Assembly (NCBI GenBank): GCA_030612585.1
Contig: JAUWNP010000098.1
Span: 1 to 16,325, forward strand
From: Anaerolineae bacterium
GTDB taxonomy: Bacteria > Chloroflexota > Anaerolineae > B4-G1
Length of the DNA stretch: 16,325 nt
Direction: 5' to 3'
The position numbers and the translations under genes were made by a program. The notes under the pieces are model-generated. The model was not told the DNA's origin, ran no database searches, and was given only the letters and a program-made list of their open reading frames with translations. Positions 7,801 to 14,109 of the stretch are shown one piece after another. The first letter of the stretch is position 1. Each line of letters starts with the position of its first letter.

Positions 7801-8680
7801 GAAAGAGTTGATCAAACTGCTGAAACGTACGCTGCCCGAAAACATCGAGTTACAACTGGTGTATGGACACGACGAGTACACGGTGAACGCCGATCCAACG
7901 CGCATCCAGCAGGTGGTGATGAACCTGGTCGTCAACGCCCGTGATGCGATGCCAGAAGGCGGGGAGATGTCTATAGGGTTGGAGCGGATACTGGTCGGGC
8001 CTGGCGAGCCGCCTCCCCTGCCAGAGATGGAACCAGGGGAGTGGGTGCAAGTGACCGCCTCGGACACTGGCACAGGCATCCCACCCAACACCCTATCACA
8101 CATCTTTGAGCCATTCTTCACCACCAAACCGACAGGGCAAGGCACAGGGTTGGGGCTGGCGCAGGTGTACGGCATCGTCGGGCAGCATGGGGGCCACATT
8201 GACGTAGAGAGCGAGGTAGGGCGCGGCACGACCTTCACCCTCTACTTGCCAGCCCTTCGGGTGTCCGGGGGGGAACCATTGGAACTGGAAATCGGCACCC
8301 CGGTACACGGGCACGGAGAAACGATCCTGGTAGTGGAGGACGAGCCGGCCGCGCGAGATGCGGTAGCCGAGACGCTGCAATCGCTTGGTTATCAGGTGCT
8401 GGTGGCAGCGAACGGTCGGGAGGCGCTGTCTATCTTCGAGCAACACAGTGACGAGATCGCCATGGTGCTGAGCGACCTCATGATGCCGGGCATCAGCGGT
8501 GCCGAGTTATTTCGCATCTTGAAACAGAAGAAGCCGGCCGTAAAGATTGTAGCAATGACCGGCTATCCGCTGCAATTCAAGGCCCGGGATCTACCGGTGC
8601 AGGACATTGTAGATTGGTTGCAGAAGCCCCTGAGCGCGGAGCAATTGGCGGAGGCTGTGCAGCGGGCGCTGGAAACGTGA
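4823..8680 (+). CDS. Membrane-bound hybrid sensor histidine kinase (PAS/GAF/HisKA/HATPase/REC)
   Basis: The 1285-residue protein has a short cytoplasmic N-terminus, six predicted membrane segments (about 38-60, 74-92, 99-121, 133-151, 152-170, 180-197), PAS1 (about 213-330), GAF1 (345-500), PAS2 (508-625), GAF2 (630-780) and PAS3 (790-905). The kinase core has the H-box GQLAAGIAHDFNN (phospho-acceptor H926), N-box NLVVNARDA, G1 DTGTGIP, F-box FEPFFTTK and G2 GTGLGL. A C-terminal receiver (about 1165-1280) has acidic residues VVEDE, phospho-acceptor D1218 (LSDLMMPG) and a KP lysine. Both PAS1 and PAS2 end with the usual DITERKQAEE linker. No DNA-binding output domain or partner regulator lies nearby, so the relay target is probably elsewhere. 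The frame is open back to a GTG at 4748, but that codon would sit about 7 nt after the expected transcript start and has no Shine-Dalgarno; the ATG at 4823, preceded by AAGGGTGA, is preferred. Confidence 0.93.
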   Translation: MMEDKDKSPTSPLRKFWYRLTEPPASVEEPGGRRQARLLASLLTIFVVLAALIVVTLAIPDTSTPAVSALQNPDIYVVAGTTVLFAIAYSINRAGHYKPAAMLTVGAISIGVLATAVVVFAGLNSYYAPTDIAVLDYMVLPVLFASILLSVPATIIVAALNAIGMVLLPTFFPETTLAAAPPIFVISAYALIILGARHRAQLEVDRRSELAEKEEQYRSLLETTFEGIVVSEKEAGEVIDVNLGAAKMFGYAPSEVIGMPLPGFIAEGSRDLLARKVDSGVEQPVESVGIRKDGTEFHVELVTQALTYRGRPARIVAIRDITERKQAEETLRQQTRELKLLNQVGRALGSTLDLNQVLTTILEEVRRLLGVIAASVWLVDPETNELVCQQAVGYKSEIARGWRLAPGEGIAGRVATSGESLIVPDTRADERHFRKVDQQIGLEQRSILSVSLQVKEQVIGVLQVLDTEVNRFRPTDLRLVESLAATAAIAIENARLYEETEGLRVFNENIVQSMNDGILLEDATGYITFVNPKGAEILGYTPEELTGQHWKDIVPPEHVAKIEEEAAMRPQGIASQYEAGLLTREGQRVPVIVSAQPLFEDGQFSGVLAVFTDITERKQAEEEIRRRAAQQEALNAIIAAAVTASDLQELLEITLDYTLQTAGLDIGGIWLENQLATRGLPTEHRQLIAQTIQATPPDIPDTLVVEDWQQREDSLQTVADQRAAHLGIQAYLTVPILAEGRRIGGLNLASSTPRPWSAEEIALAEAVGRQMGAASERLRLLEKTQDQARQIQQIVDTVPAGILLLAPDLHVLLTNPAAREHLVALCGGEDFGELSQAAKTTLTHLGGYPIEELLAPPTEGLWHEVEVDGPPRRVFEVAAYAITSGPEAESWVLVLQDVTQEREIKERVQQQERLAMVGQLAAGIAHDFNNIMSVIILYAGMMLRKPDLTPKDRERLVTISQQAKQATNLTGQILDFSRTSVIERRALDLVPFLKELIKLLKRTLPENIELQLVYGHDEYTVNADPTRIQQVVMNLVVNARDAMPEGGEMSIGLERILVGPGEPPPLPEMEPGEWVQVTASDTGTGIPPNTLSHIFEPFFTTKPTGQGTGLGLAQVYGIVGQHGGHIDVESEVGRGTTFTLYLPALRVSGGEPLELEIGTPVHGHGETILVVEDEPAARDAVAETLQSLGYQVLVAANGREALSIFEQHSDEIAMVLSDLMMPGISGAELFRILKQKKPAVKIVAMTGYPLQFKARDLPVQDIVDWLQKPLSAEQLAEAVQRALET

Positions 8681-8699
8681 AACGTGAAACGTGAAACGT
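8672..8699. repeat. Heptamer tandem repeat (GAAACGT)x4 overlapping the kinase stop codon
   Basis: Four perfect head-to-tail copies of GAAACGT run from 8672 to 8699. The TGA stop of the kinase (8678-8680) is made at the junction of copies 1 and 2. Because each unit is 7 bp, changes in copy number after the first junction would not alter the protein. It lies between the kinase and the downstream GNAT gene. Slipped-strand expansion is the likely origin; the function is unknown. Confidence 0.9.
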
Positions 8700-8726
8700 G
8701 TTGCGTGAGTCGGGGAGGACACTTCA

Positions 8727-9179
8727 GTGCATAGTAAGAGGGGACTTCACATACGCCGGCTGGGGTTGGACGACTACGATGAACTGCTGGCATTGTGGCA
8801 GCGAGCGGGGTTGCACTCGCTCAAACCCCATGGGCGCGATAGCCGCGCTGGCCTGACCCGGCAACTCGCCAGCACCGTCCAGATAATCCTGGGGCTGGAG
8901 GTGGACGGCCAGTTAGTGGGTGCGATCGTCGCCACGCATGACAGTCGCAAGGGGTGGATCAACCGGCTGGTGGTGGGCCCCGACCATCGCCGGCGAGGTT
9001 ACGCGGCCCGGCTGATCGCGGCGGCTGAGGAGACACTACGTGAACATGATATACACGTCATCGCCGCCCTCGTCGAAAGCGACAACCCCGCGTCACTGGC
9101 GCTGTTTCAAAAGGCGGGCTACGTCGAGAGTGACCCCGGCATCCACTACCTGACGAAGCGTGACAGCGAAGATGCCTGA
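8727..9179 (+). CDS. GNAT-family N-acetyltransferase
   Basis: This 150-residue single-domain acetyltransferase has the GNAT fold in order: N-terminal strand and helix (IRRLGLDDYDELLALW), a central strand LVGAIVATHD, motif A with strand INRLVVGPDHRRRG followed by YAARLIAAAEETLRE (the R-R-x-G-x-A acetyl-CoA loop), and motif B with SDNPASLALFQKAGYVE. Such enzymes move an acetyl group from acetyl-CoA to an amine of a small molecule or protein; the acceptor cannot be told. The start is a GTG with GGAGG (8714-8718) 8 nt upstream, a good match; no better start exists because the frame upstream runs into the repeat. It follows the kinase by 46 nt on the same strand and may be co-transcribed. It converges on bshA with only 21 bp between them and no clear terminator. 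Confidence 0.85.
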   Translation: MHSKRGLHIRRLGLDDYDELLALWQRAGLHSLKPHGRDSRAGLTRQLASTVQIILGLEVDGQLVGAIVATHDSRKGWINRLVVGPDHRRRGYAARLIAAAEETLREHDIHVIAALVESDNPASLALFQKAGYVESDPGIHYLTKRDSEDA

Positions 9180-9200
9180 GACCTTCCTGCAAGAGTGCCT

Positions 9201-10316
9201 CTACACCAGCACCCGTTCGTAGACTGCCTCGTATTGAGAGACGATATCGTGATAGTCAAAACGTTCGACCGCGCGTTTGCGAGCCGCCTGGGAAAAGGCA
9301 CGGCACAGTGCACGGTCAGACAGAAGACGAATGGCGTAGCCAGCCATCTTTTCCACGTCGCCGACCGGGGCCAGAAAGCCCGTGACGCCGTGCTCGACAA
9401 CCTCCGGCAGCCCGCCAGCGTCGCTGGCGATGACCACCACGCCGCTGGCCATCGCTTCGAGGGCCACCAGTCCAAAGCTCTCCATCTGGCTGGGGAGTAG
9501 CAGCAAGTTGGCGGCCCGCAAAAGCGGGGCCACGCGATCCACGACGCCGATAAACATCACTCTATCTGCAACCCCCAGCTCCTGCGCCTTATGCGCCGCC
9601 AGCCCCGCGTCGGGCCCATCTCCGACCATGATCAAACGGGCATTGATCTTTTTTGTGACACGCACGAATATCTCAATCACGTCTCCGACGCGCTTGACCG
9701 GTCTAAAGTTGGAGATGTGCATCAGCGTATATTGCTCTGAGTAGCCGCAGGAGGGGATGCACGGTGGAATTGGATGATCGTGCCGCACCGGATCAATAAA
9801 GTTGCGGATGACGCTGATCTCTTTGCTCACCCGAAACTGGCGGTAAGCCTCGTCTTTCAGAAAGTTAGACACCGCTGTCACAGCATTTGATTGTTCGATC
9901 ACCATCGCCGTCACCGGTTCGAAGGAGGGATTGTTGCCGACCAACATCACGTCTGTGCCATGCAAGGTAGTCACGATTTTGAGGTCTAATTCCGGCACGG
10001 TCTGCTTGGCCAGCAGCGCGGCGGCGGCAAAGGGGATCGCGTAATGCACGTGCAGAATCTGAAGCCGCTTCATCCGCGCCACGCTGGCCATCTTGGAGGC
10101 GAGCGCCAGGGTGTAGGGAAAGTTCGTAAGCAAGGGGTACTCGATGACGTCTACTTCGTGAAAAGAGACGCGCGGCGGCAGTTCAGCCAACCGCAGCGGC
10201 GTGGAATAGGCAATGAACGCCACCTCGTGGCCACGCCCGGCCAGGTGCTTGCCCAACTCGGTGGCCACGACGCCACTGCCGCCGTGGGTAGGATAACAGG
10301 TGATTCCGACACGCAT
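9201..10316 (-). CDS. bshA: N-acetyl-alpha-D-glucosaminyl L-malate synthase BshA
   Basis: BshA catalyses the first step of bacillithiol synthesis, joining GlcNAc from UDP-GlcNAc to L-malate in the cytoplasm. The 371-residue protein begins MRVGITCYPTHGGSGVVATE, the characteristic BshA opening with the GGSG nucleotide-sugar loop at 12-15. It has HVHYAIP (89-95), TLHGTDV (117-123), SNFRPVKR (202-209), a VGDGP turn (231-235) and the GT4 EX7E motif E279/E287 (ESFGLVALE). Length matches the family (about 370-380). The frame extends 32 codons upstream, but the ATG at 10316 is chosen because AAAGGAG lies just before it and the extension resembles no BshA. It is the last gene of the bsh block, starting 10 nt after the bshB stop. 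Confidence 0.95.
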   Translation of the reverse strand: MRVGITCYPTHGGSGVVATELGKHLAGRGHEVAFIAYSTPLRLAELPPRVSFHEVDVIEYPLLTNFPYTLALASKMASVARMKRLQILHVHYAIPFAAAALLAKQTVPELDLKIVTTLHGTDVMLVGNNPSFEPVTAMVIEQSNAVTAVSNFLKDEAYRQFRVSKEISVIRNFIDPVRHDHPIPPCIPSCGYSEQYTLMHISNFRPVKRVGDVIEIFVRVTKKINARLIMVGDGPDAGLAAHKAQELGVADRVMFIGVVDRVAPLLRAANLLLLPSQMESFGLVALEAMASGVVVIASDAGGLPEVVEHGVTGFLAPVGDVEKMAGYAIRLLSDRALCRAFSQAARKRAVERFDYHDIVSQYEAVYERVLV

Positions 10317-10320
10317 GGTT

Positions 10321-10327
10321 CTCCTTT
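10321..10327 (-). promoter_or_regulatory. Shine-Dalgarno deciding the bshA start
   Basis: AAAGGAG on the minus strand, 4 nt before the ATG at 10316. It overlaps the final base of the bshB stop codon, so ribosomes ending bshB can re-initiate on bshA. Confidence 0.75.
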
Positions 10328-11043
10328 CAAAAAGAGGAAAATTTGACTTCCAAAGGATTGTCGACCTCCATCCTGCCACGGATGAGAAAGCCCTCTCCAT
10401 ACTGTTTGCCAATCAGCGAGCCGTAATAAGCCATCCGATGGACAAGCGCCCAGTTGTACTGGCGCGACGTGAGACGAGTCTGCTCGTAGAACGAGTCGCC
10501 CGGTTTGAACTGTGTGGAGAAAGCGTAAATCGCGTCCATTTTTTGGTCAAACTGCGCGCTGATATCCACGATGAACGTCGGCTCGAACTCGTACCAGTCC
10601 ATGTAGTAAAGCACCCTGAGCGGGCGATAACTTTCCTGCCCCGTTTCGTACTGCGCCAAGCCAGCCAGAAAGATGCCCTCGTAGGCCACTTGACTGGCGT
10701 GATAGTGATCGGGGTGCCGGTCTTTGTAGTAGGGAATAAACGCCAAGCGCGGGCGGTGTTTGCGGACGACCTCGACGACCCTGCGTTTGGCTTCCTCGTC
10801 GGCGCGGATGTTGCCATCTTCAAGTTTCAGATTCTCCCGCGCGACCGCGCCGATGATTTTGGCAGCGGCAGCGGCCTCGGCCCTGCGGGTCTCGACCGTG
10901 CCCCTGGTCCCCATCTCGCCCTGTACCATGTCCACCAGGACAACGGAATGCCCCAGGCCCACGAGCTTGATCAGCGTGCCCCCACAGCCGAGTTCGATGT
11001 CGTCTGGATGGGCGCCAAAGGCCATCACGTCAACTTTCGGCAT
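10327..11043 (-). CDS. bshB1: GlcNAc-malate deacetylase BshB (LmbE/PIG-L family)
   Basis: BshB removes the acetyl group from GlcNAc-malate to give GlcN-malate, the second bacillithiol step. The 238-residue protein has the PIG-L zinc-binding signature AHPDDIELGCGGT (H12, D15) near its N-terminus, the substrate loop QGEMGTRGTVETRRAEA (41-57) and the second zinc-ligand motif HPDHYHAS (110-117, ligand H113). Length and the ELGCGGTL context fit BshB1 better than the related mycothiol enzymes MshB/Mca, and the flanking bshA and bshC settle the pathway. The frame opens at 11076, but the ATG at 11043 has GGAGG 6 nt upstream (11050-11054) and begins MPKVDVMAFGAHPDD as in homologues. It overlaps the 3' end of bshC by 14 nt, implying translational coupling. 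Confidence 0.94.
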   Translation of the reverse strand: MPKVDVMAFGAHPDDIELGCGGTLIKLVGLGHSVVLVDMVQGEMGTRGTVETRRAEAAAAAKIIGAVARENLKLEDGNIRADEEAKRRVVEVVRKHRPRLAFIPYYKDRHPDHYHASQVAYEGIFLAGLAQYETGQESYRPLRVLYYMDWYEFEPTFIVDISAQFDQKMDAIYAFSTQFKPGDSFYEQTRLTSRQYNWALVHRMAYYGSLIGKQYGEGFLIRGRMEVDNPLEVKFSSF

Positions 11044-12610
11044 ACCCTTCCTCCAGGGTAAGTACGTGGTGTGCAAAGTCGGCCAACTCGCCGGCGGAGA
11101 GTATCTCGTCTATGAACCTCCCGCCATAATCGTTGACAAAGTGGGGCAGAGAAAAGACGCGCTCTTGCAATCGTCCCCTGGGTAACAAACTGTTTCGTAG
11201 GGCCTGCAACTCTCTTTTGGATAACCCCAACCGGCTCATTCGCGCTCTTGTGGCCCGCTCTTCGAGCTTGGCCAGGTTGCGCACCGAGCTAGACAGCGTC
11301 TGTTCCCAGGTCTTCCCCAGGCCAGGATCAATGCCCTCCAAATAGGGCTGCAACGGCGCAATCGCTTCCGCCAGTTCGCGCCGTGCCCGGTCGAATAGCG
11401 CCCGTTCGGACGCCGGCACGAGATCGCGGAACGTACCATCCACTTCCAGTTGCCCGGTCAAAATGGCGCGCACGTTTGTCCCGTAACGGGCGATTTGCCC
11501 GGCCTGGCCGGCGGAGACGACGGTGTAACTCTTGCGCGGGAACAAGAGCGGCTGGGGCAGGTCAAACAGGTCGTAGAGCGGTCGCAACATGGCCTGGTAG
11601 GCAATCTCGCCTGGGCCGAGCACGCTGGCCACGATCGGGAATATCGCATCGGCGAACAAGGGGCGCAGGGCGGCGTCGGTGGAGTAGCGCTCTGGATGTG
11701 CGGCCACCTGAGCGAGATGTGTGCCTGGGTCTTCTACTCGCACCCGGCGCCCCGTCGTGTCGAACGTGTACAACCGCCCCGCCTGTGGTGAGGTCAACGC
11801 GGGCTGGTATCCATCGGCGCGCAGACGGTGCGCGACGCCATTCAGACGATTGCGGACCTCATCGCTCTGCTCCAGCGCGCGCTGGAAGAAGCCGCTCGCC
11901 AGTGAACGCAAAGTGCTCGGTTCGACGATCACCAGGCCGTGCTCGGCGAAGAGGCTCGACCAGATCCGAGCGTGCCAGGCGCAAAAGTCTTCCCCAGGTT
12001 GAGGCGCGAACAGCGCTTTGGCTTGTGAATGGAATGGCCCTGGCAAGAGTTTCTCGAAATAGTCGCCGTAGGCGCGTGTTATGCTTGCGGTGACGGGCAA
12101 ATCGGCGACTGGATGCCCCACTTGCTCCCAGTCGAATTTCACCCGTCCCACTTCGCCGTCACGCTGGGTGACGTAGGCGTGGTTGATCTCATGAAAGTCG
12201 TGGTCTTCTGTAGCCAGCCAAAACACTGGGATAAACCGGGCTCCCAGGGTTTCCTGCAGGTGCGCAGCCAACCGGATGGTGGTGATGATCTTGTAGGCCG
12301 TGTAAACTGGGCCGCCCAGGAAACCGGCCTGCTGCCCAGCGATCACGCAAAAGGTAGCGGGATCGCACAAGGCATTGATATTGACCAACGTGCGAGGCCC
12401 TGCACCCAACCCGCTATTGTATTCGACCAGAACGCGCACAGCCTCCTGGCGCGGGTAGGGGTAGCCCCGGCGCGCCTCAAACACAGCGCCAAAATCCAGC
12501 GGCGCGTGCGAAAAAAAATCGGCGGCTGAGCCTATACCTGCGATGTAATCCAGATACAGCCTGTTTTCAGCCTGCGCGGGCAACGCCCGTGGCTCAATCT
12601 TGGTGATCAA
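11030..12610 (-). CDS. bshC: Bacillithiol synthase / cysteine-adding enzyme BshC
   Basis: BshC completes bacillithiol by adding L-cysteine to GlcN-malate. The 526-residue protein, normal length for the family, carries BshC hallmarks: VIAGQQAGFLGGPVYTAYK (about 89-107), FWLATEDHDFHEINHA (130-145), and a Rossmann-like core with LGPGEIAYQAMLRPLYDLF and PLLFPRKSYTVV, followed by a long helical, coiled-coil-prone region (about 400-470). It probably uses TTG as start (12610-12608), giving a TTGA stop/start overlap with the upstream methyltransferase. There is no ATG near the N-terminus, and the first 20 residues align in register with family members. The Shine-Dalgarno is poor (AAAGAAGA), so expression probably depends on re-initiation after the methyltransferase. 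The cysteine-ligase role is assigned from genetics in other bacteria; the energy source for the reaction remains unclear in the family. Confidence 0.94.
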   Translation of the reverse strand: MITKIEPRALPAQAENRLYLDYIAGIGSAADFFSHAPLDFGAVFEARRGYPYPRQEAVRVLVEYNSGLGAGPRTLVNINALCDPATFCVIAGQQAGFLGGPVYTAYKIITTIRLAAHLQETLGARFIPVFWLATEDHDFHEINHAYVTQRDGEVGRVKFDWEQVGHPVADLPVTASITRAYGDYFEKLLPGPFHSQAKALFAPQPGEDFCAWHARIWSSLFAEHGLVIVEPSTLRSLASGFFQRALEQSDEVRNRLNGVAHRLRADGYQPALTSPQAGRLYTFDTTGRRVRVEDPGTHLAQVAAHPERYSTDAALRPLFADAIFPIVASVLGPGEIAYQAMLRPLYDLFDLPQPLLFPRKSYTVVSAGQAGQIARYGTNVRAILTGQLEVDGTFRDLVPASERALFDRARRELAEAIAPLQPYLEGIDPGLGKTWEQTLSSSVRNLAKLEERATRARMSRLGLSKRELQALRNSLLPRGRLQERVFSLPHFVNDYGGRFIDEILSAGELADFAHHVLTLEEGYAES

Positions 12611-13377
12611 TGATCTTCTTTTCGGGCGACCAGGATCAGGCGCTTGCTCTCAGGGTCGTATGCCTGACCGTCGAGTGATCCGTAACAATGAATGTCTATG
12701 AACCCGGTGACTCTTAGCATAGCAACCATCTCGGCTTCAGAATAGAGCCGTACCGACTCGTGGAACTGACGCTTCCCGCCGGTACTGGTAGTTACGGTGA
12801 TGGTCTTTTCGACTCGCCGACGATCACCGATCAGGCAGCGCACATTCTGAATGTGCCGACCGGGAAACACCTTCTCGTCGCGTTCGACCAGGTGGGCGAT
12901 CACGTAATCTCGGTTGAGGTAATCAACCAACACTCTTCCACCCGGCCTCAAGGCGCGGTGAACGGCCAGGAAGACAGATTGATTCTCTTCGTCGGTCTCA
13001 AAGTATCCAAACGAGGTAAAGAGCGATAGAATGGTGGCGAAATAGTTCGCATACGGGATCGCGCGCATGTCCGATCGCACCAACTGAACGTGGTTGGGGA
13101 TTTGCTCTGGGTTGCCATCTGCATTGACCAAATTGCCGGCAGCAACGTGCAACAGTTCCTCGGAAAGGTCCAACCCAACCAGTTGGCCAAAGCCCAGATC
13201 GCGCAAGACACACAAGTGCCGACCCGCGCCACAGCACAAGTCGAGCAGCGGTTCACCCTTTGGCGGAGAGAGCAGGCGGACAATGGCTTTTATGTCTGCT
13301 CGCGCTTCGGCAGCGTCGCGGTGTGCGTATAACTCGAGGTATTCCCGTCCAAAACTCCTCTCGTACCACGGGGTCAC
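12607..13377 (-). CDS. Class I SAM-dependent methyltransferase, candidate bacillithiol N-methyltransferase
   Basis: The 256-residue protein has a Rossmann-fold methyltransferase core: motif [12 protein letters not shown] (44-54), the acidic end of strand 2 GLDLSEELL, motif II-like [10 protein letters not shown], motif IV region [13 protein letters not shown], motif [18 protein letters not shown], and a beta-rich C-terminal half that may bind substrate. The GTG at 13377 is preferred over the more distal TTG at 13410 because it forms a GTGA overlap with the stop of the MBL gene. The stop in turn overlaps bshC by TTGA. This double coupling places it inside the bacillithiol operon. A SAM methyltransferase called NmbA is known to N-methylate the cysteine amine of bacillithiol in Chlorobiaceae; this gene is a positional candidate for the same role. 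I cannot confirm orthology by eye. A small-molecule methyltransferase of another kind is the alternative. Confidence 0.85.
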   Translation of the reverse strand: MTPWYERSFGREYLELYAHRDAAEARADIKAIVRLLSPPKGEPLLDLCCGAGRHLCVLRDLGFGQLVGLDLSEELLHVAAGNLVNADGNPEQIPNHVQLVRSDMRAIPYANYFATILSLFTSFGYFETDEENQSVFLAVHRALRPGGRVLVDYLNRDYVIAHLVERDEKVFPGRHIQNVRCLIGDRRRVEKTITVTTSTGGKRQFHESVRLYSEAEMVAMLRVTGFIDIHCYGSLDGQAYDPESKRLILVARKEDH

Positions 13378-14015
13378 GAGATTCCGTGTGCCTTCTTGTA
13401 GGCTTCCCAATTGCGTTTCAGGTGCACAAAGGCTTCGAAATCTGGCTGTAGAAAAAACGGGTTCGTCTCTCGCTCGTGGGCGATCGTAGATTCGGGAGCA
13501 GTGCCATAATCGTGTCCCGGAAAGACACGGGTGTTATCGGGCAACGCGAAAAGTTTCTGGTGCAAGGAATCATATTCGGCCTTGGCTCCCGGCCCCAAGT
13601 CCGTGCCGCCGACTTTGCCCACGAACAACGTGTCGCCCGTGAAGACAGTGTCCTCGACGTAGATGCAGATTCCGTCGTTGGTGTGCCCAGGCGTGTGGAG
13701 AATCTGGATCTCTAGATTTCCTAGCGGGAAACACGCGCCGTCCACTACGGTGACGCCGGTTTCTGGGTCGGTCATCCCGAACAGGAGTGCGCGTTTCCCG
13801 GTCAGCCTTGCGACCACGGCGTTGCCGTTGGTGTGATCAAAATGGTCATGGGTGCTGAACACGTATTCGATCTCATAGTCACGACCGCGAGCAAATTCGA
13901 CTATCATTTCTGGCGAGTAGGATGGATCAATGATGGCCGCCTTCTTTGTCGTTTCGTCGGCGACCAAGTAGCCAAAGTTGCGGTCGCCGCCGGTGCGGAA
14001 TTGTTTGACAAACAT
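13374..14015 (-). CDS. MBL-fold metallo-hydrolase (glyoxalase II / persulfide dioxygenase-like)
   Basis: The 213-residue enzyme has a full metallo-beta-lactamase metal site: STHDHFDH (H56, H58, D60, H61), HTPGH (H111), FTGD (D128) and FPGHDYG (H168). The stretch [25 protein letters not shown] resembles both glyoxalase II-like hydrolases and ETHE1-type persulfide dioxygenases, which keep a TD at this place. Glyoxalase II cleaves acyl-thiol thioesters; persulfide dioxygenases oxidise thiol persulfides to sulfite. In this operon the thiol partner would be bacillithiol or its methyl derivative, an inference from position. The ATG at 14015 has GGAGGAG directly upstream (14018-14024). It is first in the block MBL-methyltransferase-bshC-bshB-bshA and overlaps the methyltransferase by GTGA. 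The short C-terminal tail (about 45 residues after H168) lacks the long helical domain of classical glyoxalase II. Confidence 0.85.
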   Translation of the reverse strand: MFVKQFRTGGDRNFGYLVADETTKKAAIIDPSYSPEMIVEFARGRDYEIEYVFSTHDHFDHTNGNAVVARLTGKRALLFGMTDPETGVTVVDGACFPLGNLEIQILHTPGHTNDGICIYVEDTVFTGDTLFVGKVGGTDLGPGAKAEYDSLHQKLFALPDNTRVFPGHDYGTAPESTIAHERETNPFFLQPDFEAFVHLKRNWEAYKKAHGIS

Positions 14016-14017
14016 GG

Positions 14018-14024
14018 CTCCTCC
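14018..14024 (-). promoter_or_regulatory. Strong Shine-Dalgarno of the MBL gene
   Basis: GGAGGAG on the minus strand, immediately before the ATG at 14015. It is the strongest ribosome-binding site in the bsh block and fits this gene being the translational entry point, with the methyltransferase and bshC relying on stop/start overlaps. Confidence 0.7.
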
Positions 14025-14037
14025 AGGGGTTCTTGGT

Positions 14038-14103
14038 GGTTCGTAGTAACGACTTTAGTCGTCGTTGAAGCGAGAGAAGCGACTAAAGTCGCCACTATGA
14101 ACT
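14038..14103. repeat. 66-bp inverted repeat between prs and the MBL gene
   Basis: Two 24-bp arms (14038-14061 and 14080-14103) are inverted copies with four mismatches, around an 18-nt loop. The inner 12 bp, CGACTTTAGTCG (14050-14061) and CGACTAAAGTCG (14080-14091), match perfectly. Each inner half is itself almost palindromic, so a cruciform or alternative hairpins can form. It fills most of the 94-bp gap between prs and the bsh block. No T-run follows on the minus strand, so it is not a standard intrinsic terminator. The design resembles non-autonomous dispersed (MITE/REP-like) repeats; similar words are familiar to me from Chloroflexota genomes, which I cannot verify here. Confidence 0.85.
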
Positions 14104-14109
14104 GGCGTG

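Noticed and set aside
9180..9200. Bidirectional terminator between the converging GNAT and bshA genes
   Set aside because: Only 21 bp and no inverted repeat is visible; termination probably occurs inside or beyond the neighbouring genes.
10300..11061. 253-codon plus-strand open frame opposite bshB
   Set aside because: It is an antisense shadow of a gene with clear zinc-ligand motifs; it spans the bshA/bshB junction and has no recognisable content.
11383..12093. 236-codon plus-strand open frame opposite bshC
   Set aside because: Arg-rich composition typical of an antisense shadow; bshC has its family motifs throughout.
13378..13410. TTG start adding 11 residues to the methyltransferase
   Set aside because: The GTG at 13377 gives a GTGA overlap with the preceding stop, matching the style of the other junctions; the TTG has no clear Shine-Dalgarno.
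14016..14109. A separate promoter for the bsh block in the prs-MBL gap
   Set aside because: No -35/-10 pair with suitable spacing was found on the minus strand; the gap is almost entirely the inverted repeat.
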